DNA from: Sphingobacteriia bacterium
GTDB lineage: Bacteria; Bacteroidota; Bacteroidia; NS11-12g; UBA9320
DNA length: 52,452 bases
Assembly: GCA_008080835.1 (NCBI GenBank)
Contig: VMDK01000028.1
Span: 1-52,452 of the forward strand
Reading direction: 5' to 3'
The notes under the pieces are model-generated. The model worked only from the letters and a program-made list of their open reading frames with translations. It searched no databases and was not told the DNA's origin. Below, in pieces: positions 8,741 to 18,297 of this stretch (the first letter of the stretch is position 1; each line of letters begins with the position of its first letter). Both the position numbers and the translations under genes were made by a program.

Positions 8741-8746
8741 GAGTCC

Positions 8747-9340
8747 ATGAATTTGAAGAACCTGTCTCTAGTATCAGTCGTGCTTCTTGGAATGAGCCTG
8801 GGAAGCTGTAAGAACCGCAAACCTCCGGTCGTAAAAGACAATCCCGAACCGACGGTGATCAGTATTGAATCGAGTGAAAGTGAATACGCCAAAAGCGAGG
8901 ATGATCTCGCAAACCTGATCATATCAGTTATAAAATCACCGGAGAGTTTCAGTGACCTAGGAGTGTACATGGCAACGGTAGATGTGGTGAGAAAACTTGA
9001 ACCTGATTTCACCAAAGGAAAAAGCGATGGTGAAGTTGACGATCGAATGTTACAACCGTCAATCATGAGGATGAAGGAGAATTTTGAGAAGCTCAACGTT
9101 CATCTCACTGATAATGGTGTCGATCTTTCTCAGCTCGAATTACTCAATATCAATCGCGAGTCAGTCGAAGTTGAATCGGAAGAGGATGCTTCAGATGTGA
9201 TGAGCATTGACTTGTTTCAACTGGATCTTGCTGACAAGTCCAATATGTTTTCAGCAGCTTTCACTACCCTTGGACAAGGAAAAGACCTGTATGTGTTCGA
9301 ATTGATCATAATTTATCCGCAGGTTAAACCGCGCGGATAG
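8747..9340 (+). CDS. Lipoprotein of unknown function
   Basis: The track starts at 8651, but the Met at 8747 begins a proper lipoprotein signal peptide (MNLKNLSLVSVVLLGMSLGSC, lipobox LGSC) and a promoter lies directly upstream, so I take 8747 (197 residues). After the acylated Cys the protein is acidic and Ser-rich (SIESSESEYAKSEDD), then mixed alpha/beta with no known domain that I recognise. It is probably anchored in the outer membrane facing the periplasm. It is 110 nt upstream of guaB with an independent guaB promoter between them, so the two are likely transcribed separately. Confidence 0.75.
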   Translation: MNLKNLSLVSVVLLGMSLGSCKNRKPPVVKDNPEPTVISIESSESEYAKSEDDLANLIISVIKSPESFSDLGVYMATVDVVRKLEPDFTKGKSDGEVDDRMLQPSIMRMKENFEKLNVHLTDNGVDLSQLELLNINRESVEVESEEDASDVMSIDLFQLDLADKSNMFSAAFTTLGQGKDLYVFELIIIYPQVKPRG

Positions 9341-9407
9341 GTCGGTCTTTAGACTGTAATATCACGTCAAAATAATATTGGCAATAATTAATTCGACAGC
9401 TTAGGCT

Positions 9408-9415
9408 TATATTTG
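9408..9415 (+). promoter_or_regulatory. guaB -7 element TATATTTG
   Basis: Exact TAnnTTTG match, 35 nt upstream of the guaB ATG. A TTG lies 27 nt upstream (9378-9380), too far for a standard -33 element. Confidence 0.45.
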
Positions 9416-9450
9416 CGCGGCAAATGATATAAAGTCTTAATTGTTTGCCA

Positions 9451-10920
9451 ATGTCCTCTTCTTCTAATCCCAAGATCACTTTACACGGCCTTACTTTCGA
9501 CGATGTCCTCGTATTGCCGCGGTATTCAGAGATCCTTCCACGCGAGGTTGATACCACTACTCAGCTCACTCGCGATCTGAGAATTCAAATCCCGATAGTA
9601 TCCGCAGCTATGGATACTGTGACGGAAGCACGTCTTGCCATTGCTCTCGCTCGAGAAGGTGGGATCGGAATGATCCACAAGAACATGAGCATTGAGCAGC
9701 AAGCAGCTGAGGTGAAAAAGGTCAAGCGCTCGGAAAGTGGTATGATCAAAGATCCGATCACGTTGCATGGGGATGCGACTTTAGCGGATGCGCTTGGTAT
9801 CATGAAGGACAACAAGATCGGTGGGATACCGGTCACCGACCAAGAGGGCAAACTGGTTGGGATCATTACGAACCGAGATCTTCGCTTTGAGAAGCAATTG
9901 GACAAAAAGATCTCTGAGGTGATGACCAAAGAGAACTTGATCACTACGGATGCGGCTACTGATCTCAACATGGCCAAGGATATTCTCCAGCGTCACAAGA
10001 TCGAAAAGCTTCCCGTAGTAGAGAATGGAAAGCTCGTTGGACTGATCACATTCAAGGATATTGAGAAGGTCAAGCATCACCCAAATTCAGCAAAAGACAA
10101 TTACGGAAGACTATTAGTTGGTGCAGCTTTGGGAGTGACTTCAGATACCATGGATCGGGTGGCAGCACTTGTTTCCGAGGAAGTGGATGTGGTTACACTT
10201 GACACGGCTCATGGACATAGTAAAGGAGTGGTCAATGAACTCCAGAAGATCAAATCGGCATATCCGGATCTGCAAGTGATCGTCGGGAATGTCGCCACGG
10301 CGGACGCCGCCAAACTATTGGCTGACTCAGGGGCTGATGCGGTCAAAGTAGGAGTTGGTCCGGGTTCGATATGTACGACAAGGGTGATTGCCGGTATCGG
10401 TGTTCCTCAGCTCAGTGCTATCATGGAATGTGCCCGAGCCTTGAAAGGTTCAGGTGTGCCGATCATTGCAGATGGTGGTATCCGCTACAGCGGTGATGTT
10501 GTCAAAGCGATAGTAGCCGGAGCCAGCACCATCATGGCGGGATCATTGTTTGCCGGAACAGAAGAGTCCCCGGGAGAAACGAGTTTTTACGAAGGTAGAA
10601 AGGTCAAGAGCTATCGAGGTATGGGATCGATCGAAGCGATGCGCAAAGGTTCCAGCGACCGATACTTCCAGGATGCCGAAGCAGAAATTCAAAAGCTCGT
10701 ACCGGAAGGCATTGTAGGTTCCGTTCCTTACAAAGGGCAACTCGCCGAAGTCATCTACCAATACGTAGGAGGTTTAAGAGCCGGTATGGGATATTGCGGA
10801 GCTCCTGACATAGCATCATTGCAAACTGCGAACTTCACTAAGATCACCAACTCGGCGATGCGTGAAAGTCATCCTCACGATGTGACGATCACTAAAGAAG
10901 CACCTAACTATAGTAGGTAG
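9451..10920 (+). CDS. guaB: Inosine-5'-monophosphate dehydrogenase
   Basis: 489 residues from the ATG at 9451; the track's 9445 is an in-frame TTG two codons earlier. The TIM barrel opens with [17 protein letters not shown] and is interrupted by a CBS-domain pair at about residues 95-215 ([38 protein letters not shown]). The loop GPGSICTTR carries the catalytic Cys308, and the flap region has [10 protein letters not shown]. It oxidises IMP to XMP with NAD, the rate-limiting step of guanine nucleotide synthesis, in the cytoplasm; CBS domains usually sense adenine or guanine nucleotides. It ends 4 nt from the convergent metzincin gene. Confidence 0.98.
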   Translation: MSSSSNPKITLHGLTFDDVLVLPRYSEILPREVDTTTQLTRDLRIQIPIVSAAMDTVTEARLAIALAREGGIGMIHKNMSIEQQAAEVKKVKRSESGMIKDPITLHGDATLADALGIMKDNKIGGIPVTDQEGKLVGIITNRDLRFEKQLDKKISEVMTKENLITTDAATDLNMAKDILQRHKIEKLPVVENGKLVGLITFKDIEKVKHHPNSAKDNYGRLLVGAALGVTSDTMDRVAALVSEEVDVVTLDTAHGHSKGVVNELQKIKSAYPDLQVIVGNVATADAAKLLADSGADAVKVGVGPGSICTTRVIAGIGVPQLSAIMECARALKGSGVPIIADGGIRYSGDVVKAIVAGASTIMAGSLFAGTEESPGETSFYEGRKVKSYRGMGSIEAMRKGSSDRYFQDAEAEIQKLVPEGIVGSVPYKGQLAEVIYQYVGGLRAGMGYCGAPDIASLQTANFTKITNSAMRESHPHDVTITKEAPNYSR

Positions 10921-10924
10921 GCCG

Positions 10925-13420
10925 TTACTTCTTCAGGAATTCTGCCTTGTAGATATTCCCTCCGGAGCTCAACTGCAAAATGTACATTCCGTTGGCTAAT
11001 TCGCTAACGTTTAAGCCACTTCGACGCATTTCACTCACGCTGGTCGACACTACTTTGCGCCCTTCTACATCGAAAATGGATATAGATCCAGATGCGAGGT
11101 CTGTCTCTAAGTTCAGTACATGACTAGCCGGGTTTGGATAGATCACGAATGGGTTGAACACACTTTGTGATATTCCCGTTCCGAACGTCGTCTCGAGTTC
11201 CTCACTAGCGGTGTCTGATGAACAGTGATTGCTCACGATCAATTGCGCGGTATATGTTGCTGCAGTAGGGTACAAATTGGTCGGATCTGCTTCTGTTGAG
11301 GTGTTTCCATCTCCAAAATCCCATGCATACTCATCGGCAGATTCCCCGGTAAATGTGAAGTCGACTTGTCGACCATCAATGTTTGAAGTGAAATCAGCAA
11401 CTGCAGACTTGGTAACGTGAATTTCTCCACTGACACTGTCACTGCTTCCACAAGAGTTCACTGCTCTCACATACAGACCATAAGGCCCTCCTTCGAGTAC
11501 CCAGTAAACGGTGACCATGGTGTCTTTGAAGCTTCCATCGATATTGCCTCCGGTTGGTACTTCCCATAAGTACTCCGTGGCATCGGGAACCGAGCTGATC
11601 ATGTAGCTAAATTTTCCCGTACAAACTGAATCGTCGAATGCGAAAGCCTGCGGAGCAATGGGTGGCGGTGGAGCCACTTGAACGATCTTGCTAGCTGTAT
11701 CCGATCCAAAATCATTGGTCACGATCAGGCGAACGGTCTTTTCACCGCTTGTAGAATACGAGAATGTATGAGGACCTTTTGTGCTTGCTGCGGCAGGGCT
11801 TGCATTATCTCCCAAATCCCAACTGTATTGCTTGACGATTCCCTCGCTCTGATCCGTGGCGGTGATGTTTACACTGGGACAAACGTCCACAACACTCAAG
11901 GCAAATAAGGCTTTCGGTTTGGTTATGTTACAGGCAATTTGCTGAATGGGCTCATGACGACCCGGTCCGCAACCATTGTTGACTTTGCTCTTCTCCCTCA
12001 CATATATTCCACCCGCTACATCGTAGTTGTCGAGTTCTACACTTCGATCTCCCCGGCCCAATGAATAGTGCATGATCTTCTCATCGTCAATGACGTGACC
12101 TAATTGATGTCCATGGCCCAACTCGTGGACGGCAACACTTTCGAAATCATATTTACTGCTTCCCGGATTACCTGTTCCGTAATACCAGTTGTACGTTGAG
12201 TCGAATTCGATATCGAGCTCGTCTGCGTACCAATGCAGATTCGTTCCTTGGTAGCAGCCTTTGTACCAGCTGTAGCAAACACCGAGTTTACTGTCGCCGA
12301 ACTTCGTATGTCGTACCACATTGACTCCTTCGCGTTCGATGTCGTCAATATTGGTGTCATCCCCCACGTCCCAATTGACCAAAGTACCGCATCTCCATGT
12401 TTCAAGTGCTCTCATGAAACTATTCACTGCGTCATCATGCAAGCGGAACTTGCGGTTCATCTGCCATGTATACCCACCATTTGAGTTGTCGTTCACGTGA
12501 TCGATAGGCCAATATGCTGTATCGACCGTAGTGTTTCCAAAGCTCACATTCAAATGAGAGTATGCAACGAAAAGATCACTCGTGGTGGTTACACTTTCGT
12601 TCGTATTGTTAGTAATACGCACTTTTCCCGTACCTGCCCGACTAGGAACATATACCTCGATCTTCGAATTGCTCCAAGACTTGTAGCTTGTTCCCCATTG
12701 CGGCTTGTAAAAACGTCCGTCTCCGTAGTTCGCATCTCGGAATTCCACTTTCCCTGACCCACGTGCAATGTAGAAATTCCCACCGTTGATGGTCAGGAGA
12801 ATTTGCGTACCCGCTGCCACTGTATCCTTACTCCAGGAAGTGATGAACGGAGCTGAGATTGGTTTGATATTATCATTCTCCCAAGGAGCTTTTTCGATCA
12901 CAACAGGTGTCTTCTCAGTGTAATTTGTGAGTTCCTCATGGAGGATAGGTCGCCCGTCATATTTTTTATAGTAACTGAAGGCCTCATTTGTATGAATGTC
13001 ATACTTGATGAAACTCTGGACACTTGCGCTAGGAAGGTAAACAGTTCCTTCAAGTCCAAGTTTCTTGGCCATAGCCTCATCTTCTTTCATCAGAAACACT
13101 CCGAATTCAGAAGCTTCCACTTGCAATGAAGGTTCCGCCTTGAGCATGTCCAAACCAACTCGTCCACCTACGGTGATGAGTTTCACATTTTGGGATGAGC
13201 TGACGTTCCCATCAAAGATCTTATACACTTTGAGCGTGTTCACCGTGTAGATCATACTGTGGGTCTTGTCCCATTGAGATGCACGGTCTACCACTTGAGC
13301 TTCCACAACCAGATCGCTGAGGCGAACTCGTTTTTCCAGGCTGTATGGTTCAATAACGCATTGCGCGAACGACTGGATGGTCAGGAATGCTATGGCAATA
13401 AAGGCTAGTGATTTTTTCAT
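10925..13420 (-). CDS. Secreted T9SS metzincin metallopeptidase with PKD domains
   Basis: 831 residues. Signal peptide MKKSLAFIAIAFLTIQSFAQ; an N-terminal domain to about residue 190; an IPT/TIG-like beta domain (ITSWSKDTVAAGTQILLTING) at about 190-285; a zinc peptidase domain with HELGHGHQLGH near residue 435 and a Met-turn IMHYSLGRG shortly after; two PKD-type domains (YSWDLGDNAS, YAWDFGDGNTST); and a type-A T9SS sorting domain (IYPNPASHVLNLE ... NGMYILQL) at the end. The third zinc His is present, but the metzincin Gly (HExxHxxGxxH) is Gln. Predicted to be exported by T9SS and retained on or released from the surface; substrate unknown. A GATATTTG near-match to the -7 element lies at 13445-13438. 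Confidence 0.92.
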   Translation of the reverse strand: MKKSLAFIAIAFLTIQSFAQCVIEPYSLEKRVRLSDLVVEAQVVDRASQWDKTHSMIYTVNTLKVYKIFDGNVSSSQNVKLITVGGRVGLDMLKAEPSLQVEASEFGVFLMKEDEAMAKKLGLEGTVYLPSASVQSFIKYDIHTNEAFSYYKKYDGRPILHEELTNYTEKTPVVIEKAPWENDNIKPISAPFITSWSKDTVAAGTQILLTINGGNFYIARGSGKVEFRDANYGDGRFYKPQWGTSYKSWSNSKIEVYVPSRAGTGKVRITNNTNESVTTTSDLFVAYSHLNVSFGNTTVDTAYWPIDHVNDNSNGGYTWQMNRKFRLHDDAVNSFMRALETWRCGTLVNWDVGDDTNIDDIEREGVNVVRHTKFGDSKLGVCYSWYKGCYQGTNLHWYADELDIEFDSTYNWYYGTGNPGSSKYDFESVAVHELGHGHQLGHVIDDEKIMHYSLGRGDRSVELDNYDVAGGIYVREKSKVNNGCGPGRHEPIQQIACNITKPKALFALSVVDVCPSVNITATDQSEGIVKQYSWDLGDNASPAAASTKGPHTFSYSTSGEKTVRLIVTNDFGSDTASKIVQVAPPPPIAPQAFAFDDSVCTGKFSYMISSVPDATEYLWEVPTGGNIDGSFKDTMVTVYWVLEGGPYGLYVRAVNSCGSSDSVSGEIHVTKSAVADFTSNIDGRQVDFTFTGESADEYAWDFGDGNTSTEADPTNLYPTAATYTAQLIVSNHCSSDTASEELETTFGTGISQSVFNPFVIYPNPASHVLNLETDLASGSISIFDVEGRKVVSTSVSEMRRSGLNVSELANGMYILQLSSGGNIYKAEFLKK

Positions 13421-13472
13421 GGTGAGTTATTCGTGATCAAATATCGCGAATTTCTCAGCTTCGTGCTCAGGT

Positions 13473-14468
13473 TCAGATCGCAACCTCTTCTCCAACGAAT
13501 TCTTCACGGATCTCATTGAGGATCTGAATCACTTCTTCAGAAGAATCCGCTTGTACAAGGCGCATTCTATAAGGCTTGAAATGTGGGATTCCTTTGAAGT
13601 AATTGCTATAATGTTTGCGCATCTCGAAGATTCCGAGACGTTCCCCTTTCCATTTGATCCCTTCTTCAAAGTGCAGCTGACAGACATCTACGCGCTCGGT
13701 CATTCCCGGTGCAGGGAGCTCCTCACCGGTTTTCATGTAATGCTTGATCTCGTTGAAGATCCATGGGTAACCGATAGCTGCTCGCCCGATCATGATACCT
13801 TGCACACCATATCTGTTGCGATATTCGACGGCTTTCTTCGCGGAGTCAATGTCGCCATTCCCGAATATCGGGATATGGATCTTCGGATCCTGAGCGATCT
13901 CACCGATCAGAGACCAGTCTGCCTCACCCTTGTACATCTGCTTTCTAGTCCTGCCGTGAATACTCAAGGCTTGGATCCCAATATCTTGTAACCGATGCGC
14001 TACATCTACAATGTACTTTGTGTTATCATCCCAACCGAGTCTCGTTTTGACTGTCACCGGTAGGTGAGTGCTGTCGACGATCTCCTTGGTCATTTCAACC
14101 ATCTTCGGAACATCCTGAAGCAAGGCGGCTCCCGCTCCTTTGCACGCAACAGCCTTCACCGGACATCCGTAATTGATATCGATAATATCCGGTTGAGCTT
14201 CCGTGGCGATCTCGGCAGCTTCTTTCATCACTTCGATATCGCTACCGAAGATCTGTATCCCGATCGGTCGCTCATAACCGAAAATGTCAAGTTTCTGGAC
14301 ACTCTTAGCCGCATCACGGATCAGACCTTCCGAGGAGATGAACTCTGTGTACATCACGTCAGCACCATTGGCTTTACACACCTTTCGGAAAGGTGGATCG
14401 CTCACATCTTCCATGGGCGCCAGTAACAATGGGAATTCCCCAATTTCTATATCCGCTATTTTAACCAC
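13473..14468 (-). CDS. dusB: tRNA-dihydrouridine synthase (DusB-like)
   Basis: 331 residues with a GTG start. The FMN-binding TIM barrel shows FPLLLAPMEDVSDPPFR at the N-terminus, the substrate loop DINYGCP with the catalytic Cys102, VKTRLGWD, SIHGRTRKQMYKGEADW and the phosphate-binding GNGDIDSAKKA ... GIMIGRAAIGYPW. A C-terminal helical tRNA-binding domain follows (EMRKHYSNYFKG). It reduces uridine to dihydrouridine in the tRNA D-loop using FMN and NADPH. Only 21 nt separate its start from the divergent CPBP gene, and a perfect 14-bp palindrome overlaps the start codon and the -7 element. Confidence 0.95.
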   Translation of the reverse strand: MVKIADIEIGEFPLLLAPMEDVSDPPFRKVCKANGADVMYTEFISSEGLIRDAAKSVQKLDIFGYERPIGIQIFGSDIEVMKEAAEIATEAQPDIIDINYGCPVKAVACKGAGAALLQDVPKMVEMTKEIVDSTHLPVTVKTRLGWDDNTKYIVDVAHRLQDIGIQALSIHGRTRKQMYKGEADWSLIGEIAQDPKIHIPIFGNGDIDSAKKAVEYRNRYGVQGIMIGRAAIGYPWIFNEIKHYMKTGEELPAPGMTERVDVCQLHFEEGIKWKGERLGIFEMRKHYSNYFKGIPHFKPYRMRLVQADSSEEVIQILNEIREEFVGEEVAI

Positions 14469-14480
14469 CTTTGCAAAGGT
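14467..14480. promoter_or_regulatory. 14-bp perfect palindrome ACCTTTGCAAAGGT between divergent genes
   Basis: The palindrome includes on the minus strand TACCTTTG (14481-14474), an exact TAnnTTTG element 5 nt before the dusB GTG start, and on the plus strand its mirror CACCTTTG, a one-mismatch element for the CPBP gene. It looks like a symmetrical bidirectional core promoter, and could also be a protein-binding site. Confidence 0.4.
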
Positions 14481-14489
14481 AAAAATTGG

Positions 14490-15407
14490 ATGCGACTCGG
14501 AAGACCACCTAAATACTCCTATTTATCTCATTTGCTGATCACAGTGGGAGTTCTGCTGTTAAGCATGTTCATCTTTAACGCGATAGGTGAACGACTCACG
14601 CTCACCTTCTGGGATATCAAAGTAAGTGATCTCGATTTCGACATGCCGCGTGATCTGGAAATGAGCGAGGTCTATGCATTGAAACTCTCACAGCTCATGT
14701 TCGGCTTGTCTTTCGTATTCACGGCATTCATTGCCACCAGAGTTTTCAGATACCGCTTATTGTCCTTCACTGCTCTCGATCGAGGAACATTGCCGGTGCT
14801 GGTTCTCAGTGCTGTGTTGCTTTATGTGGTCTTCACTCCATTCGCGACCTGGCTGATCAATGTGAATGCAGCATTGGAAATGCCAGAAAAGTGGGAATCT
14901 GTATTCATGAAAATGGAGTCACGAAGTGACAACATTTATAATGCGCTTTTGCAGCAGAACTATGGACCACACCTTTTCGTGAACCTGATGGTAATGGCAT
15001 TATTGCCAGCGTTCGCGGAGGAAATTCTATTTCGAGGTGTTCTACTTCGCATTTTCAAAAGTTGGACGGATAATATTCATGTGGGTGTGCTGCTTACGTC
15101 CTTGTTGTTTGCCGCATTGCACTTCCAACCATACAAGTTCCTGCCGATGGTCATGCTCTCGGGATTGCTCTGTTATGTCTTTTATCTCACGGGTTCACTC
15201 TGGGTTCCGATATTGATTCATTTCCTGAATAATGCTTTGGTGATAATCAGTCAAGCGATAAAGGACGGAGGTTCTGCACCCGAATTTCTGGGTGATGAAT
15301 TTCAATTCATGGAATATATCGTGATAGGCAGCCTTGTGCTGACCATCATTCTGATCCGGACCCTCTGGATGCGCTCCACAAAAAAGATCGAATTACATTT
15401 TGAATAA
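14490..15407 (+). CDS. CPBP-family intramembrane metalloprotease
   Basis: 305 residues with about eight transmembrane segments. The three family motifs are present: AEEILFRGVLLR near residue 176 (catalytic Glu pair and Arg), FAALHFQPYKF near 207 (His) and HFLNNALV near 247 (His). These define the CAAX prenyl endopeptidase Rce1/bacteriocin-processing (ABI) family, an inner-membrane glutamate-type intramembrane protease. Bacterial members vary in function (signal processing, immunity to bacteriocins) and the substrate cannot be predicted here. It overlaps cdsA by 8 nt, a gene order I know from other Bacteroidota, suggesting a shared transcript with phospholipid genes. Confidence 0.92.
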   Translation: MRLGRPPKYSYLSHLLITVGVLLLSMFIFNAIGERLTLTFWDIKVSDLDFDMPRDLEMSEVYALKLSQLMFGLSFVFTAFIATRVFRYRLLSFTALDRGTLPVLVLSAVLLYVVFTPFATWLINVNAALEMPEKWESVFMKMESRSDNIYNALLQQNYGPHLFVNLMVMALLPAFAEEILFRGVLLRIFKSWTDNIHVGVLLTSLLFAALHFQPYKFLPMVMLSGLLCYVFYLTGSLWVPILIHFLNNALVIISQAIKDGGSAPEFLGDEFQFMEYIVIGSLVLTIILIRTLWMRSTKKIELHFE

Positions 15408-16239
15408 TCTGACCTTGAGATTGATGACGGGGAGTGTCTATGTGGGGATCACCTGCCTGGCATTGCTTTGGCGACATGAGTCGGCCTTGATCTTTCATAT
15501 GCTCATTGCCGGTTTCTGCGCTTATGAGTTGCTCCTGTTGATCTCTCCAAAGGAATCCTTGGCAAATCGGTTGATCGGGACTGCTTCAACACTTGCAGTT
15601 TCGGGATTTGCGTATATCAATCAGGATAGTCTGATCAATGCCGGCTATTTCAATTACATATTCATCTTCGTCGGATTGGTTTTCATGGCATATGTACTGC
15701 TCTCATCGAAGAAGGATCCGATCTCAGATTTGAGCGGACTGATGTTGAGTTGGATCTACATTGGTGTATCTCTGGGATTATTTTTCCGGATCGGTCAAAT
15801 GGAGTTAGGCGGTGAAACTATGAGCCTTTTTCCATTCGAAGGAGGCCCAATTTTGCTCGTTCTTGCACTGATCTGGGTGAATGACAGCTTCGCGTATGTA
15901 TTCGGCAGATTACTTGGCCGTCACAAACTGGCCCCGACCATTTCTCCCGGTAAGACGATCGAAGGATTCGTTGGTGGAGTTGTGGCATGCATTGTTGTGG
16001 CATACTTCCTGGGAGGGGAGCTCGCGCCTTTGAAAAGCAATTTCCTGGCCGGGTTAGGTGCTGTGATCGCGATCTCAGCTAACCTGGGCGACCTGTTTGA
16101 ATCGAAGATCAAGAGAACCCTGGGCGTAAAAGACTCAGGATCAGCGTTACCCGGTCATGGTGGTTTCCTGGATCGATTTGATTCGGTGCTCTTTGCAGGG
16201 CCTGCAGCCTACGCATTTTTGTCCTTTTACGGCATCTGA
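15400..16239 (+). CDS. cdsA: Phosphatidate cytidylyltransferase
   Basis: 279 residues, multi-spanning. Conserved cytoplasmic segments include WVNDSFAYVFGRLLGRHKLAPTISPGKTIEGF, GDLFESKIKRTLGVKDSGSALPGHGGFLDRFDS, which is the family signature with its Asp/Lys/Asp residues. It converts phosphatidic acid and CTP to CDP-diacylglycerol, the branch point for phosphatidylethanolamine and anionic lipids, at the inner membrane. The start is TTG at 15400 inside the CPBP stop region; an ATG at 15424 is the alternative. psd, which acts later in phosphatidylethanolamine synthesis, lies after one intervening gene. Confidence 0.96.
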   Translation: MNNLTLRLMTGSVYVGITCLALLWRHESALIFHMLIAGFCAYELLLLISPKESLANRLIGTASTLAVSGFAYINQDSLINAGYFNYIFIFVGLVFMAYVLLSSKKDPISDLSGLMLSWIYIGVSLGLFFRIGQMELGGETMSLFPFEGGPILLVLALIWVNDSFAYVFGRLLGRHKLAPTISPGKTIEGFVGGVVACIVVAYFLGGELAPLKSNFLAGLGAVIAISANLGDLFESKIKRTLGVKDSGSALPGHGGFLDRFDSVLFAGPAAYAFLSFYGI

Positions 16240-16273
16240 CCATTTTCAGGTCAAAATGTTCAACATTATTAGA

Positions 16274-16302
16274 TTGTTTCCTTTGGTTCTTTTATAGCTT
16301 TG
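16274..16302 (+). promoter_or_regulatory. Promoter TTG-N18-TAGCTTTG for glutamate dehydrogenase
   Basis: TTG (16274-16276) and an exact TAnnTTTG element (16295-16302) 18 nt apart, 22 nt before the ATG at 16325. The best complete Bacteroidota-type promoter in the window. Confidence 0.6.
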
Positions 16303-16324
16303 CCGCAAGATTCAAGCAGATCAT

Positions 16325-17605
16325 ATGACTGTTAAATACAAAGAACCTGCTCCGATCCATGGCGAATTGAACCCACTGGATTCTATGATGGAGCGGTTTT
16401 CAGTTGCGGCTGAGATACTCGGTCTCGACGAGAGCATGTACAACGCTCTCAAATCCCCTGAAAAATCTGTGGCAGTATCACTGCCTGTAACCATGGACAA
16501 TGGCAAGATCGAGGTCTTCGAAGGCTTCCGAGTGGTGCACTCTGCCAAGCTGGGCCCTTCTAAAGGAGGGATCCGTTACGCTCCGAGTGTGAACATCGAC
16601 GAAGTAAAAGCCCTTGCCGCATGGATGACATGGAAATGTGCTGTTGTAGGTATTCCTTACGGAGGAGCCAAAGGTGGTATCAAATGTAACCCACGAGAGA
16701 TGTCTCAAGGCGAACTCGAGCGTTTGACCCGTGCGTACACAGTAGCAATGGCCGACGTGTTCGGACCAGAAAAGGACATCCCTGCACCAGACATGGGTAC
16801 CAACCCTCAGATCATGGCCTGGATCATGGATGAATACTCCAAATTGAAAGGAGTTGCGAGTCCGGCTGTGGTAACCGGTAAGCCGCTTGTACTAGGTGGT
16901 TCTCTTGGGCGTGTTGAAGCCACGGGTCGTGGTGTCATGGTGTCTGCTCGTAGTGCAATGGGTAAATTGAAGATGAACCCCAATAAGGCCCGAGCTGCGG
17001 TTCAAGGATTTGGGAACGTGGGAAGCATTTCTGCGAAACTGCTTGAATTGCAAGGAGTGAAGATCTGTGCGATCAGTGATGTCACTGGAGCATACATGAA
17101 CGAAGGCGGCATCGATATCGAAAAAGCCATCGCTTATGTCGAGCAGAACGGAGGGAACCTAGAAGGATTCACCGGTGCCGACACATGTACCAATGAAGAG
17201 TTGTTAACAGCAGACGTGGATGTTCTGGTTCCTGCTGCATTAGAGGATCAGATCACATCTAAAAATGCCGATAAGATCAAAGCTCGATTGATCGTAGAAG
17301 GGGCAAATGGTCCTACTTCAGCCAATGCGGATTCCATCCTGAACGATAAAGGTGTAATGGTGGTTCCGGATATCTTGGCAAATGCCGGAGGTGTGAGTGT
17401 TTCTTACTTCGAGTGGGTACAGAACCGTTTGGGTTACTTCTGGACGGAAGAGCGCGTCAATCGTCGTGCTGACCGGATCATGAAACAAGCCTTCGAAACC
17501 GTTTTCGCCGCATCTAAGAAGTACAACGTGAACATGCGAATTGCTGCTTACATTACAGCGATCGACAAAGTTGCCAGTACCAAGCAAATCAGGGGAATCT
17601 TCTAA
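16325..17605 (+). CDS. gdhA: Glu/Leu/Phe/Val-family dehydrogenase, probable glutamate dehydrogenase
   Basis: 426 residues, the length of the hexameric small glutamate dehydrogenases. Substrate domain: GPSKGGIRYAP, the active-site block PYGGAKGGIKCNP with the catalytic Lys, and APDMGT. Rossmann domain: VQGFGNVGSISAKLLE. The late segment EGANGPTSANAD and a NAGGVSVSYFEWVQN block are typical. It interconverts glutamate and 2-oxoglutarate plus ammonia. Coenzyme preference is not certain from sequence. It has its own promoter, and its stop codon overlaps the psd start (TAATG), so psd is probably co-transcribed with it. The symbol is tentative. Confidence 0.93.
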   Translation: MTVKYKEPAPIHGELNPLDSMMERFSVAAEILGLDESMYNALKSPEKSVAVSLPVTMDNGKIEVFEGFRVVHSAKLGPSKGGIRYAPSVNIDEVKALAAWMTWKCAVVGIPYGGAKGGIKCNPREMSQGELERLTRAYTVAMADVFGPEKDIPAPDMGTNPQIMAWIMDEYSKLKGVASPAVVTGKPLVLGGSLGRVEATGRGVMVSARSAMGKLKMNPNKARAAVQGFGNVGSISAKLLELQGVKICAISDVTGAYMNEGGIDIEKAIAYVEQNGGNLEGFTGADTCTNEELLTADVDVLVPAALEDQITSKNADKIKARLIVEGANGPTSANADSILNDKGVMVVPDILANAGGVSVSYFEWVQNRLGYFWTEERVNRRADRIMKQAFETVFAASKKYNVNMRIAAYITAIDKVASTKQIRGIF

Positions 17606-18258
17606 TGATCCATCGCGAAGGGTATGGCATATTGATCGTTACCCTGCTCACTTTGCTTGCAGTTAATCTGCTGCTACTCCGGTATTCGGACATACAGTGG
17701 CTGAAGGGTCTCGTGCTTTTCGCCAGTGTGGTGATCTTTTTTCTATTCCTGCAGTTTTTCCGTAATCCTCAACGCAATTGGGTTGTGAAAGACGGAGCTG
17801 TCATCGCACCTGCCGATGGCAAGGTGGTGGTCATACAAGAAGTGGATGAACCCGAATACCTCAAGGACAAGCGCGTACAGGTCAGCATATTTATGTCCCC
17901 TTTCAACGTGCATGTCAATCGGAACCCGATCAGCGGTTTGGTGAGCTATTTCAAATATCATCCCGGTGAGTATTTGGTGGCATGGCACCCGAAATCAAGT
18001 ACCTTGAATGAGCGCACTACTACCGTCATCAAGCATCATAGCGGAACAGAGGTCCTGTTCCGTCAGATCGCCGGAGCTGTAGCCCGAAGGATTCGTTACT
18101 ATATCGATGAGGGAGACTCCGTTGAGCAGACCAAAGAAATGGGTTTCATTAAATTCGGAAGCCGTGTCGATGTGTTTTTACCACTCAATGCCAAAGTGGA
18201 GGTTGAACTCGGTCAAAAGACCAAAGGCGGTCAGACGATCCTTGCTTCATTGCCGTGA
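17605..18258 (+). CDS. psd: Phosphatidylserine decarboxylase proenzyme
   Basis: 217 residues, the short (archaetidylserine-type) class of Psd. One N-terminal membrane region (residues about 5-45), then VIAPADGKVVVIQEV, FMSPFNVHVNRNPISG with the conserved His, and the processing site FGSRVDVFLP, where cleavage before the Ser makes the pyruvoyl group. It decarboxylates phosphatidylserine to phosphatidylethanolamine on the inner membrane. It overlaps the dehydrogenase gene by 1 nt. The partner phosphatidylserine synthase is not in the window. The downstream hairpin GTGAAC/GTTCAC (18255-18271) has no T-run, so I do not call it a terminator. Confidence 0.96.
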   Translation: MIHREGYGILIVTLLTLLAVNLLLLRYSDIQWLKGLVLFASVVIFFLFLQFFRNPQRNWVVKDGAVIAPADGKVVVIQEVDEPEYLKDKRVQVSIFMSPFNVHVNRNPISGLVSYFKYHPGEYLVAWHPKSSTLNERTTTVIKHHSGTEVLFRQIAGAVARRIRYYIDEGDSVEQTKEMGFIKFGSRVDVFLPLNAKVEVELGQKTKGGQTILASLP

Positions 18259-18297
18259 ACTGACGGTTCACAGATACTGCATCAATTCCCGATTCGT

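Noticed and set aside
8651-8746. Longer N-terminus of the lipoprotein, starting at 8651
   Set aside because: It overlaps the divergent gtrA-like gene start and the promoter; the lipobox-bearing signal peptide begins at 8747.
18255-18271. Terminator after psd (GTGAAC/GTTCAC hairpin)
   Set aside because: Only 6 bp, overlaps the psd stop codon and has no T-run.
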